Numbered from the stretch's first letter, positions 1 through 11,277 are shown. The stretch is 64,000 nucleotides of DNA from Jacaranda mimosifolia (GCA_018894105.1 CM032121.1:18209230-18273229), one strand, 5' to 3'. Notes: generated by a model from the letters alone, not told the origin. Numbers and translations are program-made.

Positions 1-1506
1 TCGAATCAAACATTGGGAATAAAGACATAGTATCAAGGCTATTAGGGAACCGGAAAATATCTTTGCTTAGGCCTCTTTCGGGAGATAGGAGACGAAAAGA
101 CTATATTTGCATAGTACACATAGAGCTATGATGGTTGTCCAAAAGCATTCATTTCAACCAATTAGTTAGGCTTCAAAGCTTGAGGTTGGACATCGACCAT
201 GGAGATTGGGTACTTTTCAATTAATAGAGATTAATTGAATTGAGTCAACTAGCTTGAAAGGAGTTTTAAGCTAAAAGGAATATTCGATATTCAAAAGTCA
301 CAAGAAGTTGTGAGTCCATGTGCAATGAATGGTAGAACCTATCAGGTTACACACAAAAGCCAATTACATTTCCTGAGTAATGGAGGAACTTTCTAAGTCA
401 TAGAAAACTCGCTCCATGGAGATTGATTTTGAGATGACCGAAAATTGAGGTCTATGTTGGCTTGATTAATTTAAGTGTTAAATTAATCAACTAATTTAAG
501 AAGTTAAATTAGACCAATAATTAAGGATTTAATTAATTAGTCCACATGGCCATCAATTTTTCAAGTTAACTTTAAGAGTTAAGTTAATAATATTGAGTTT
601 AAAGAGTTAAGCTAGTCAACTTAAGAGTTAAGTCAATGATTAATTAATTAAATTAAATTATTTAATTTAATTACTGAGGAGAATATTCTTTTGAGGGAAA
701 ATTGACATGATGGGATCATTTTAGTATGGTATTTAATTAATTTGAAATTAGATTTTAAATGTAATTGAAATGCACACAAATTCAAATTAGATTTAAATTT
801 GCCAACTAAGCATGCAAGGCATGCATGTTGGCAGTCCCCCCTTCTTTGAGGAAGGTGTGATGCCACCTTGCCATCACACCATCCTCACTCTATATGTAGA
901 TATAGAGTGAGGGGGGCGGCAATCTAATAATCAAGCAAGTGAAGAATTAGATTCTCACTTTTCCCTCCATTTTCAAGGTGTTCATTCATGCGTTGAAGAT
1001 CACTTTTCTCTTCTTTTCCCAAGCCTAAAATCGACCATCTCCCTCTCAACTCTCCTTTCTTTCTCCACCTACAAGTGAGGAGTAGTAGGATTTGGATTGG
1101 TGCGTGGATCATTTTGATAGAGGCAAAACAAATGGTTTGCTAAGCCTTTGGAGATCCACCTATGAGACCAGTCTCTTGTCGATTTTATTCCAGGAGATCC
1201 AGAAGGCGTTTTGATCTAAAATTTATTCCAGCAGCTTCCTCAAGGAGTTGATCATCTACTGGAATTTTTCAATATTTTTGGAGAGTTTTGAATCGTGCAA
1301 ATATTGCTTGCTTCCAACTACGCCACTGTCTGGCAGATTCTGTTTGAAGGAGTTCTTCAATCTACCTTTGGATTTTCCTTTTAAGGTAACTCTCGAACCA
1401 AATCTAAATCCTAAAACATGTTTAGATCCTTGGTATCTTGTAAGCACTAGTTTATTTAAGCTTTTGAAGTTTTTTATTTTGGATTCTAGTGCTTTACGTG
1501 CTTTCA
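1..1506 (+). mobile_element. Copia D-family LTR, 5' end outside window
   Basis: This stretch is the reverse-orientation relative of the right LTR of copia D (39704-41917). Window base 1 corresponds to about 41190, and similarity runs to the terminal CTTTCA at 1501-1506. Shared landmarks are the TATA palindrome, the AT-rich block with repeated AAGAGTTAAGT motifs, and the gggagataggag region. Directly after 1506 the reading frame of a gypsy RNase H begins, so this is the 3' end of a copia insertion (solo LTR or 3' LTR) in Tat element A. The left flank lies outside the window, so the TSD and the solo-versus-full question cannot be settled. No coding capacity is credible inside it. Confidence 0.8.
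883..912. promoter_or_regulatory. TATA palindrome of copia D-family LTR
   Basis: Perfect 12-bp inverted arms (883-894 and 901-912) around a 6-bp spacer, with TATA-like sequence at the inner ends of both arms. It lies in the middle of the LTR where a core promoter is expected. The homologous site in copia D (40313-40338) is also a perfect palindrome although its sequence differs. Confidence 0.5.
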
Positions 1507-2100
1507 AGAGCAACAAGTCTGGTCCTTGTATATTGATGGTTCAGCTACAAGCGCAAGCGGCAGAGCAAGAATCTCCATGCATTCTCCGCATGATGAAGAG
1601 TATGATTTTACAATTAAGCTCAACTATTTCAGTCACAAATAATGAGGCAGAGTAGGAAACCCTTATAGTGGGGATGAGAATGGCTTTGGAAAGAGGCGTC
1701 AAATAGTTGGCAGCTATAACTGATTCACAGTTGGTAGCGGAGCAATTTGGAGGGAATTTTTAAGCAAGGGAGATGACAGGGAACTCCTATTTTACAGAGG
1801 TTAAGCAACTTGAACAACAATTTAAAATGTTCACACTTAGTTAAATGCCCAATTTGGAAAACGAAAGAGTAGATGCACGTTCAAAGTTTGCTAGCTCAAC
1901 AAAAGGCACCAAAGAAATATCTATCACCTTTTTGGTCTTGGACAGACCTGCTGTTAGTAACCTCATGCAGAATCAGATCTTACCAGTTGACACTACGGGC
2001 CATAGTTAGATTGATGAGATTAAGTGTTATACCAAGAAAGGCAAGACACCATCATATAAAGTATAAGCTCGCAGGTTGAGAGCACGATCAGCAAAATTCG
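1507..2100 (+). pseudogene. Tat element A RNase H remnant
   Basis: Reading through stops, the translation begins with the RNase H core WSLYIDGSAT, continues with a TNNEAE segment and then an AAITDSQLV segment. These hold the catalytic Asp, Glu and Asp of the RNase H fold. It matches the second (archaeal-type) RNase H of element B at 19670-20080. The copia LTR joins immediately upstream, so the domain's N-terminus is missing here. At least six in-frame stops occur, mostly TAG or TAA where glutamine or tryptophan is expected. Confidence 0.75.
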
Positions 2101-3225
2101 CTCTAAATGAGTTTGATCAACTGTATAAGAGGTTCATTTCTGGACCTCAATTGAAGTGATTGACGACCAATCAGGGACGAAAAGTTCTACCAGAGATCTA
2201 TGCTGGCATTTGTGGGAATCACTCAGTAGGTCGAGCATTGGCTCACAAGATCATCAAGAATGGGTATTTTTGGCCAACTTTGCACAGGGACACCATTGAA
2301 AATGCTCGAAAGTGTCCATCCTGCCAAGCCCACGCTAATATTCCTTATCAACCAGTCGCAACCCTCGTCCCAATTTAGATCATATGGCCATTCGACTAGT
2401 GGGGCATCGATATAGTAGGATCTTTCCCAAAACTACGGGCTAAAGGAAGTTCGTGATAGTAGCAATCTAATATTTCACAAAATGGGTTGAAGCAGAGGCT
2501 GTACCCAATATCACAGATATGATAATAAGGAGTTTTTTATGGAAGAATTTCATTTACCGTTTCGGCTTGCCTAAGGTCCTTATATCACAATTCCAAAGCA
2601 AATGAACTAGAGAAAGGTACGAGAGCCTCATAATTAGACAACATTTTACTTCAGTCGGTAATCCGCAAGCAAACAGCCAAACAAAGGTCACTAACAGCAT
2701 TGTTCTGGATCATACAAAGCTCAACTGGAAGGCTCTAATGATAGTTGGGCAGATGACCTACTAGGAGTCCTTTAGACCTATCGGATCACCCCAAGAACTG
2801 CCACCGGACAAAGCCCTTACAGTCTAGTATATGGTTTAGAGACAGTTATCCTTGCAGAGTTGATCCACCACACGGCCTGAGTTATACACTATAACCCAAT
2901 CAAAAACCAAGCAGAAAGAGAATTCGACCTTGAAATGATCGACGAGCTCCGACAGCAAGCTTTCACCAAAATACAGAGGTATAAGTTGATCATGGCCAAG
3001 CATTATGACAAAGGTGTTAGGCCCAGATGTTTCAAGGTTGGTGACATTGTTCTCAAAAAGGTCAGAATATCTAAAAATGTCGGCAAAGTCGACCCAAAAT
3101 GGGAGGGTCCATACTCTATGGTCAAGGTAGTCAAATATAATTCTTATCGGCTAGCCGATTTAGCTGGAAATGAACTGGAAATCCATGGAATGTAATCAAC
3201 CTTAAGAAATTTAATGTGCAGATTG
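2101..3225 (+). pseudogene. Tat element A integrase remnant
   Basis: An H-H-C-C zinc-binding segment is intact at 2205-2345 (GNH...LAH...CPSC). The catalytic core follows: a WPFD...GIDIVGSFPK stretch with the first Asp, then a deletion where the second Asp (the usual DNG motif) should be at about 2580-2600. The C-terminal domain at 2935-3195 is well preserved, with KVGD and WEGPY motifs. Stops and frameshifts break the frame repeatedly. No chromodomain is visible, which fits Tat rather than a chromovirus. Confidence 0.75.
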
Positions 3226-3249
3226 CATTGTGAAAAAAGAATATGTTCT

Positions 3250-3515
3250 GATGAATGCCGTTTTGCAAACCCCTAGTCACATGATCAAAATTGTGTATAA
3301 TTCAACCATTAAGCAATAATTAAGTTGACCCCGTAGTCGCGTAATCAAAATTATGTATAATTTGCGTGATCAAAATTGTGTATAATTCAATGGTTAAGCA
3401 ATGATCAAGTTAACCCCATAGTCACATGATCAAAAGTGCGTATAATTTAATTAGTAAGTAATGATCAAGTCGACCCCGTAGTCGCGTGATCAAAATTGTG
3501 TATCAACTCCGTAGT
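3250..3515 (+). repeat. Tandem repeat in 3' region of Tat element A
   Basis: About three to four imperfect units, roughly 60-85 bp each, each carrying 'gtcgcgtgatcaaaattgtg', 'tataattcaa', 'aagcaatgatcaagt' and 'gaccccgtagtc'. The unit at 3355-3370 is partly truncated. Its location between integrase and the antisense ORF matches the hypervariable, tandem-repeat-prone 3' region known from Tat/Ogre elements. Element B has an unrelated repeat at the same place. Confidence 0.75.
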
Positions 3516-3753
3516 TAACTAGTTAATTTGACTCTTGTACACAAAATTTTTACCAATAGCGTATGCTTTAAACTTTTTGGTGCAACAGAAAGCAACAAGT
3601 ATCGAAGTCGACTAAAAGTAGCACATTTTGATAATCAAGAAGTAATATTAATATCAAAGTCTTGTGATAGAATTAAAATACCATTTAAAAGCCTCTTAAG
3701 GCCATACATCCTTCCCAAACTAAAAAATTACAAGACAACTACACAATCCTAGA

Positions 3754-6196
3754 TCATCTAACTCGACCTTGCACCATCTCCATGTCGAGCCCTGGCCTCA
3801 TTGCCACCTCATCGACAGCTTTGAACAGCTCTTCGGTCAAATCAAGACCTATATCCAGAGGTGGACACTCGACCTCTTGCTCAAGATCAGGTTTAGGCAC
3901 TCCAGTGGGTTGAGAGGGCCCAGCCTCTTTAGTCAAGAATACGCGGCCACCATTGGGAAAAAAGTTTGCCATGTTTACTTCATTATTCTTTATACCCAAG
4001 GCAAACTCGCCTGCAAACCCAAATTCGTCGCCCACCGCGATGACCCATAGAAGAAGAGGGGCAGTGACTACGGTAGCATCCTTAGGAAAAGCATTCTCGT
4101 CGATGGTTTTGAGGCATTCGTTCTATAATCACATCCAGTCGTGCCCTGTCCTCTGCTCGAATTTCATAACTGAGGAATTCAAGTTGTTTTACGACGTGGT
4201 CGAAGGCCTCTTTCGCATCATCCATGTTGAAGGCCACGCTTGTATTAGTGAAAGCCAAATAAAGCATAAATTATTGTATGACCTCCTTTCGGATTCCAAG
4301 CAACGCCTTAAAGAATTCGGCCCGAGCATATCTTAATGCACTATCACAACCCAGTGCTCGACTAGATTCGGAGGCCTCTTGAATAGAGTTGACTATTTTT
4401 TGGAGCTGCTTCTCAGCTGAGCTTTTACCCTTGATAGCAGCTAACAGTTCAGCATCATTTTCTTCCAACTGTTTGGTTAACTCAGCCAGCCTCGACTCCA
4501 ACGACTTAACTTTGGTCTTGACCAAGTCATTTGCTCATTCTCTATCTTCTCGCATTTTTCTTCCAACCGTTGATGGTTGTTCTCACATAACTCATACTGC
4601 CGGTGGAGGTTGTAGCCCTATTGCCCGACCTGCAAAACATTCAACAATACATGAGAACATTGATCTTACAACAAATAACAGAATTCGACAAGAAACATTA
4701 CCATGCTTTCATGGTAGACTAACACTTCCAAGGCAGCAAGCTACTCATAGTTAAACATCTCGACTTGGCCTTTCTCGAACAGACCAGCCATCAAAATGGC
4801 TAGTGGCATCACCGACGTTGCACCAGCACCCATAATGGTCGCCGTGTTCGACACCCCCAACTTATCACCAAAATGGGGCTCCGAAAACGTTGGCAGATTA
4901 CATAAATGCTCCAGCGGTAGCATTGCATAGGTGGCCTCATCGAGCTCATGCACCTTTTTCTTCCCTTTCTCAACCGCAGTTTTCTTTGGGACGTTTTGCA
5001 TCGCGGCCTCAACAGCCTTTCTTTTTTGGTGTGGAGATGGGTTGCTCGCCACTCTAGTGCTCCAAACAGCAACAAGTTGACTCTCTGGAGCTACTGGCTC
5101 GACCATAGCTTGTTGAGCTGCAGCCACCCATCGAGTTGCGCAGCCTCTTGGGGCTATTGTGCCTCTTGTTGTTTCCACATTGCTATCTATCTCATGCGGT
5201 TCATGACTGCCTCACCTGAAAGGCAAACAACATTGATCATATAGATTAATTTCTACAAACTACGAATAACAAACGCAACCTCAATGGGGCAGTTGACAGT
5301 CCCGCCAGAACCAAATTTCTCTCCTTTATAAATACGAAAGCATATATTTCACCAAACTTAAGAAGATCTCGAATAGAGGCATTGTGCCACGATGGGTTCT
5401 CATACGTATGAAGCTCGACCTTACCCATCATCCATCCTCTCGAAATGTTAAACCCGACCTCGCTTGGGGATTGAATATAAAAATACCTCTCTTTCCACTT
5501 TTGACCATGAGAGGGGGATAAGATTCTAAAGACCTTTCTGCAAGGTCGGGCTGTCAAGTAGCAAAATCCCGACTCTCCAGCTAAACCCGACTTCCAAGAC
5601 ATAGAATTATGAAACAAATGGCTGAAATTAGCCCACGAAGGGGGCTAGTCGAAAATGGCCATTAGAATAATAAAGTTATACATAAGGGAAAAATAATTAG
5701 GCAAAAGCTGACTTATACAAACTTGCAGACCTACAGAATTAGCTAGAGGGAACCTAAAATCGCACTTAATGGCATCTTAAGAAATAGTTATGCACCCCTC
5801 ATAGGAGTGTGCATTCTATCCACAGCCCTAGGTTCAATTAGTTCAAATTTGTTGGGTATATAATACTTCGACCTAATCAGCCTAAGGTCATTTAAAGATA
5901 CTGTAAATGCAACTATAATGACTGGTCGTGAATAGCCTACCCCTTAACCTGAGAGGTTCATCTATTTCTTCTGCTAGCCCCGTCTCTTCGATCAGAGGCT
6001 TGGAAGGCCCAGCTTCATCGATAGCAGGGTTAGGAAGACCTACCCCCTCATCTACTTCTAACACCCCGTCTGGTAAATGTAACTCAGGTTCGTGAGAAGA
6101 TCCCAACATCCCGCTTGATGACTTACTTGAGTTCGCCCTGCTAGTCGGAGCATCTGCGGAACATGTAGCTTCAGAATCCATACTTAAACTAGACAT
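3754..6196 (-). pseudogene. Antisense ORF of Tat element A
   Basis: This block reads opposite to pol. From its likely start at 6196 it encodes a Ser-rich acidic N-terminus, then a degraded FELI.P...DRMH segment at about 5800-5860. Next comes a conserved middle (5246-5617: GFCYLTARP, WKERYFYIQSP). A basic linker follows (4741-5178), then a coiled coil (4271-4525, Leu/Lys/Glu heptads) and an acidic tail (3754-4035). The layout resembles the 'putative gypsy-type transposon' (transposase_28-like) proteins carried antisense in Tat elements. That assignment is by motif memory, and the function is unknown. It is interrupted by stops and frameshifts. Confidence 0.6.
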
Positions 6197-6601
6197 ACTA
6201 CCACCAAATATTAATAGAAAAATTTAAATGACAGGGGAAAAAGACTTACGAATGAAGCATGTAGAAATTTAAAGCTTGAAGATTGTTCAAAAGCTCGATC
6301 ACAAATCCTCAGTGCTTGACTTCAAAGAATTGTGGTGAAAGTAAAAAGTGAACACTGAAAGCTACTATTTATAGGTGAGTCTAGAATATCAACTGGTTAA
6401 ATTGACTGATAACCGCATAATAATTGTGTGACCGCCTGTCACCTCTGCATAAATATACGTGTAACCACCTATAACGGCTCCCACCTTTGTTGCCCTAGTC
6501 CAGATTCAAAATGCTTTTTCCCACTCCAATGATTCTCGTTGATAAACTAACCCTAATTTCGTCAATCTACTCCTAACTCCAATCCTATTATGATCGAACT
6601 A

Positions 6602-6618
6602 TGGAGTGGGGGGACTCA
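6602..6618 (+). other. Polypurine tract of Tat element A
   Basis: Purine-rich tggagtggggggactca lies immediately before the LTR start TGATATGGG. Element B has the near-identical sequence gggagtggggggactca at the equivalent place (25109-25124). This is the expected priming site for plus-strand DNA synthesis. Confidence 0.7.
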
Positions 6619-6665
6619 TGATATGGGTAGGCCCAACATACTCATAATATGGGTAGGCTCAACAT
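6614..6665 (+). repeat. 26-bp tandem duplication at LTR boundary
   Basis: Two adjacent 26-bp copies (6614-6639 and 6640-6665) differ at two positions. Each begins with the five bases before the LTR edge and continues into the LTR, so the polypurine/LTR junction itself is duplicated. Confidence 0.85.
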
Positions 6666-7320
6666 GTCCAACAGGCTTATAACCTACCCAACTGATGGAG
6701 CCCAAAGTCTAAAAATAGGCCTGACAGAGTGCCTGGGAGGTGTAGATACTCCCATTTCGACTGTAGAGGTCGAAGCTCTCGACCCGAAGGTTGAGGTGAG
6801 TGGGGAAAGACCATTAATGGAGGTTAATGGCGGTCTTTGCCACTTATTGCATCCATATTAAATGCACCTCAACTACTACACTATCTGCATTTATTGGCCT
6901 AACGGCGCATCACCTTTGCATTAATGATGGTATGGATCCCCTCTCTGGCCAATTAGCCATTCGGTAGGTTCTAGCTTAGGTCAAATAGACCTAAGATGCC
7001 CCCACTCATGGGGGCATTTTCTGAAATTTATCAAGGAGAAACCCGTATTTTCCTCTCTAAAGAAACACTATAAATACCTCATCCCTCAGAAGTAACGGTG
7101 AGCTTTGACACTTTCTTTGAACTATTATTCTATCCAACTACTTTCAGGTCGATATATTGACTTAATCATCGGAGGGTTTTAGTCGAAGACCCTTTCAGCT
7201 AGCCTGACATTTGTTTCGTGGTTGCAGGGTCCAACCCATGTCCCTAAATTATATCTTTCCGATCGATCAGTCCTTCAGGTCGAGATCCAAGGATCCATTG
7301 TACTAAAATTTCCATTATCA
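6619..7320 (+). mobile_element. 3' LTR of Tat element A
   Basis: Runs from TGATATGGG after the polypurine tract to ...CCATTATCA, about 702 bp. It contains a TATA box (7069-7076) and a GC-rich hairpin (6996-7017, atgccccc/gggggcat). The stretch ggctagcctgacatttg-like at 7198-7214 is shared with the LTRs of element B. The matching 5' LTR is outside the window, so the TSD cannot be tested. Confidence 0.75.
7069..7076 (+). promoter_or_regulatory. TATA box in 3' LTR of Tat element A
   Basis: Sequence tataaata in cactataaatacctc, about 250 bp before the LTR end. It matches the position and context of TATA boxes in both LTRs of element B. Confidence 0.6.
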
Positions 7321-8400
7321 CTCATATTTAGCAAATAATTTCCACATCAAAAGTTCAAATTCGTTAAATATATCTACTTACACATTCCATAAATTTTGTT
7401 ATTGTGTTTTCATTATATTATCTGTATTTTTTAATGCCAAATCAAGTGATAAATTCATTTGAAAATTAAGGGTGTAATTGGCTAAGTAAATTTTGGTGTT
7501 GTATGGCTCAACCACCACTCTGAGTGTTTAAAGGGCCTTATATATATATATATATATATATAGATAATATAATCAAAATTTCTTAGAATTAAGAGCATCC
7601 TTGTCTGGAGCGTCGAGACCCATTTCTTAAAGATCGAAATCCCCTTTTAAAACAGTCATTTGATAGTTAGGAATTAATGGAGTAAAACGACTAACTCAAT
7701 GGATTCATATAGTTGAGCTGCAGTCAAAACAAAATTTCCCGCAACAAACCCACATCCCCGACTTCCAAACGCTTTTCAAGTTGGTTTAGTGGACTATCAC
7801 ACCAACACCCTAAACTAAATTTACAAATTTATCCGCACCAACAAAGTTACGTTTATAGGGTACCATTTGTCCGACAGAAGGTAAAAGAGCTCAATTACTT
7901 AATTCCCTCTGGACGCTTAGGAAAAAGAACAATTGAAAAGGGCTGGCAATCAGACCCATAAGGGCTGAAAATGACGGATACTTAATTTTGAAAAAACCAA
8001 ACAGAGTAACATCACATGGCAATGCTGTTAGTTGGTAACACGTTGTATTAATTTTAGCAAATATGAGTTGTATCGTAAGCAATTTAGCGTTGGTAGGAAG
8101 GCAAAAAATGGCTATTATAAAAGGGTCACCAGCTCATCAAGAATAAATTGACAGTTATTTTACAGTTCAGACAACCAAGAATAATGAAAATTTGAATCCC
8201 CCAAAAGAAACTACTTTTCTATGAGAAGGCAAAAGACCAAAATATTACAAAGAAGAGCAAAGAAGGAAAAAAAATACATATATATTGTCACAAATGCCTC
8301 AATCAAAGAACTTCAAGAATGAACAAACAAGTAAACCACCAACTTAAAGTATCTAAGATAGAAAAATACAAAGGAACCTTTGGAGTGCAAATACTTCTTC
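7321..8400. other. Intergenic region downstream of the receptor kinase
   Basis: AT-rich, no gene seen. It holds a (TA)n run at 7539-7562. The part nearest 8400 (roughly 8150-8400) is presumably the 3' UTR and polyadenylation region of the minus-strand receptor kinase gene. A short open frame at 7713-7961 shows no recognisable features. Confidence 0.6.
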
Positions 8401-11114
8401 TTAGGTTGGTGGTGAGGCAGAATCAACATGGACAATATCATCACTTCCATCTTGCTCGCTCGGCCGACAAAGCTCTTCAATTTTGCTGACCACTTCAAAC
8501 ATTGAGGGACGCTTGTCTGGATATTGGGCAGTACAGTCAACTGCCAGCTGCAGGAGCTGAACCATATCCTCCTCAACGTTTTGATAGCGAAGAAGTTCAA
8601 GTTCGAACACTTCGGCTGTCCACTCTTCTCGGACCACAGACTGGACCCATCTGGGGAGATCAACCCCCTCCTCGTTCATCAACGAATGAGTCGGAGCTTT
8701 ACCTGTGAGCAATTCTAGCAGCAATACCCCAAAACTGTACACATCAGCTTTCTGAGAGACTTTGTGAGGATCCGTTACCTCTGGTGCCCGGTAGCCAGCG
8801 ACACGGGTGGGCGTAGCAGCAGGTCCGGCAAGCTGAGCAAGGCCAAAATCAGAAACACGGGCTTCGTATGATTTAGTGAGGAGAATATTTGAAGACTTAA
8901 TGTTGCCATGGGAAATAGTTGAGCCTTGTGAATGAAGGTAGGAAATTCCTCTGGCAGCACCAAGAGCAATTGCAGCCCTTGTCTCCCAGTTTAACGGTGT
9001 CCTGCCAGCTCCCTTGTTTCCTATAATGTTGCAAAACAAGCTTTTGAGAAGTAGAACGGCATTAATTACCAGATGGTTCCCAGTTATATAAAACATAGCT
9101 TTCATTTGGCCAAATACGTTCAGTGTTCTTCTGTGCTGTGACACTGCAACTACAGACCATTATTAACATTCTCACCTACATCCATTTAAGTCAGCCATTT
9201 AATTTATGGCTTCAGAAGACTAAGTTGTTTGCAAATATGACAAGATTTCAACAATAATTTGAATTGTGACACAGCAGAACAAGTTCAGGGCTCCACAGAA
9301 GACAGATTTGAAAATTCACCAAACAAAATAAGAATGCTTGATGTTTCAACTGAATTATAGCCAATGCCAGACAAAGGCTTATACTCTAAATATAAAAACC
9401 AGATAAAAAGAAACAGAGGAAAGAAGATATTAGACCGTTGGAAACAATCTAATTCTGAGCCACCCAAAAATTTTATAATTTCATAATATACTGCCTAATT
9501 CAGCATCAATTAACAACCTTACGAATCATTCAAAATCAGATTTGAAATTGCATGAGAAAACTATAATCAAAATTGAAATCAAATTCAGAGAATGAAGCAA
9601 ATGTCTAATATAACAGGCCATTCATAGATCTCACAGTCAAAAGACCCACATTTTGGAAACAAAAACTGCAGAAGATCAAAATCATTGATAAAACAAAATG
9701 CAACATGTGAACATTAAAAGGCAACCAAGATTACCATCAACTGCAATTTTGATATCCAAAGAAAGAACTAAATTCAATCTTCGCAAAACTATGAAAAATC
9801 AAGACAATTCGTACCATGTAACAAAGCAGACAAGCTCCCCATTGGCAAGTAATCATACACAAGGAGTTTTTCATCCCTATTATAGTAATAAGCTCTTAAA
9901 GGCACCAAATTTTCATGATCCATTCTACCAATCTCCTCCATCTTTTCCTTAAACTCCTTCTCCCCCATATTTACATCTCTTATCCTCTTCACCGCCACCG
10001 CCAGCCCAGTTTCCATCACTGCCTTGTAGGCAGTTCCGAAAGCTCCCTTCCCCAAAACCTCAGCTGATGCCCTCAAAAGATCGTCCAAATCAAAATTCCA
10101 CCCAGTCTTTCCGAAGAACACCAGCCCCTTCTTCCCACCACTCATCAATTTGCCTTCTCCCTTCTCTTTCTCCTTCGACCCCATTGCAGCAGCGAAACTA
10201 CTGCTCGTGCCATCCTTTCCTCCACCACTCTCCACCGTTTTCTCGGGTGGGATCTCAACTTCTTTCTCCTTAGCCACACCCTCGTCCTTTGATCTCACTC
10301 CCTTTCTAGCCAACACCCTACACAAACAGAAGAGAAGCAATAAGATCAAGATAGACCCGAGAACCGAGCCAATTATGATTCCAGCTATAGCCCCACTGGA
10401 GAGTTTCTTTTTGGGTTTCTCGTTACCACAAGAATTAAGCGGAGCACCACAGAGTGAATTCCCAGCAAACGAACTCTTTGGCTTTCCCGAAAGCCCTTTG
10501 GGAATCTCTCCAGTAAGACTATTGTTGGACACGTCGAACTGAACTAGACTGAGCAAATTCAGGTCAGGAATGGGACCCGAGAAGTGATTGTTCTGTAAGT
10601 ATAGCGTGCCTAAACGGGTCAAATTATTGAAGGCAGGCGAAAGCGGGCCGGAAAAATTGTTTTCGGCTAGATTCACTCGCACAAGGGACGTCAAAGAAAA
10701 TAAAGAATCCGGGATTTGACCACTGAAGAAATTGTGTTGTAAATAAAGGTTGCGGAGAGAAGTAAGAGAAGAAAACAGGTCCGCCGGAAGCGGGCCCGAG
10801 AGAGCGTTATAACGGAGGCTGAGCGTCAGCAGATTGGTCATGTTCGAGATGGTGTTTGGGGGCAGCTGGCCGGAGAGTCCCATTCCTGGGAGGTGGAGCT
10901 CCACAACGGAGGAGTTGTCCGGCGAGCAGATGACGCCGGACCACGGGCAGGGAGTGGGGCTGGAGAGATTCCATAGGAGGACCCGGCCACCCACGGCAGA
11001 GCGGAGGCCTAGGAGGGCTGCGCGGTCGGAGGCGATGTCTGGCTCGGCAGAGGGGAGGAGGAGTATGGTGGTCGTGAAAAGGAGGAGGAGAAGGTGGACC
11101 CAGAATTGCCTCAT
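8401..11114 (-). CDS. LRR receptor-like kinase, RLK902/RKL1 type
   Basis: Two exons, 11114-9815 and 9020-8401, joined by a GT-AG intron that splits the Gly-434 codon. The product is 639 residues. In order: signal peptide (1-24), LRRNT with CPWSGVIC (about 25-70), five leucine-rich repeats (about 70-210), one transmembrane helix (241-265), a Lys/Glu-rich juxtamembrane segment, and a kinase-like domain (about 350-615). The glycine loop LGKGAFGTAYKA (354-365), Lys376 and DFG (491-493) are present. The catalytic HRD motif is HGN (471-473), so the catalytic Asp is absent and the protein is a probable pseudokinase. This is normal for the LRR-III subfamily (RKL1/RLK902), plasma-membrane proteins linked to defence and development. 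Length and gene structure match the family. It is the only intact gene in the window, and the start is the first in-frame ATG before a clear signal peptide. Confidence 0.95.
9021..9814 (-). other. Intron of the receptor kinase gene
   Basis: 794 bp; on the gene strand it starts gtacgaattg after ...ttacatg and ends ...acattatag before gaaacaaggg. Removing it joins LLHG to NKGAG, the standard sequence at this point in the family. One intron inside the kinase domain is typical for these genes. Confidence 0.95.
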
Positions 11115-11275
11115 TTTTAAGAAAATGTGGGAGCAAATGCCCGCAAAAGAATTTCTCAGAAATTTGTTGAAGTGTTTTGCGGGTATTTTGTGGTCTGAGG
11201 AAGTTAAGGAATAGGTTTCATGTTGTATTTGCCTTGCTTCTTCTTGTCTGAGTCTTTCACTCCGGTTTTTTCATG

Positions 11276-11277
<2 letters not shown>

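Larger units (their letters stand above)
1507..7320 (+). mobile_element. Tat-type Ty3/gypsy element A, 5'-truncated
   Basis: Order on the plus strand: archaeal-type RNase H, integrase, a tandem-repeat 3' region, an antisense ORF block, a polypurine tract and a 3' LTR. This order is characteristic of the plant Tat lineage (Retand/Ogre relatives). The 5' LTR, gag, protease and RT lie outside the window, beyond the copia insertion at 1-1506. All reading frames contain stops, so the copy is dead. It is related to element B (15067-25921), but their LTRs are clearly different, so the two are distinct subfamilies. Confidence 0.85.

Noticed and set aside
3250..3515. Spaced repeats considered as a CRISPR-like array
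   Set aside because: Units are imperfect, directly adjacent and inside a plant retrotransposon; there are no unique spacers and no cas genes.
7713..7961. 82-residue plus-strand frame downstream of the receptor kinase
   Set aside because: No recognisable domain, and composition is like that of the surrounding spacer.
10834..11214. Long plus-strand frames over receptor kinase exon 1
   Set aside because: Shadow frames of a well-supported minus-strand exon; composition is low-complexity Arg/Pro.
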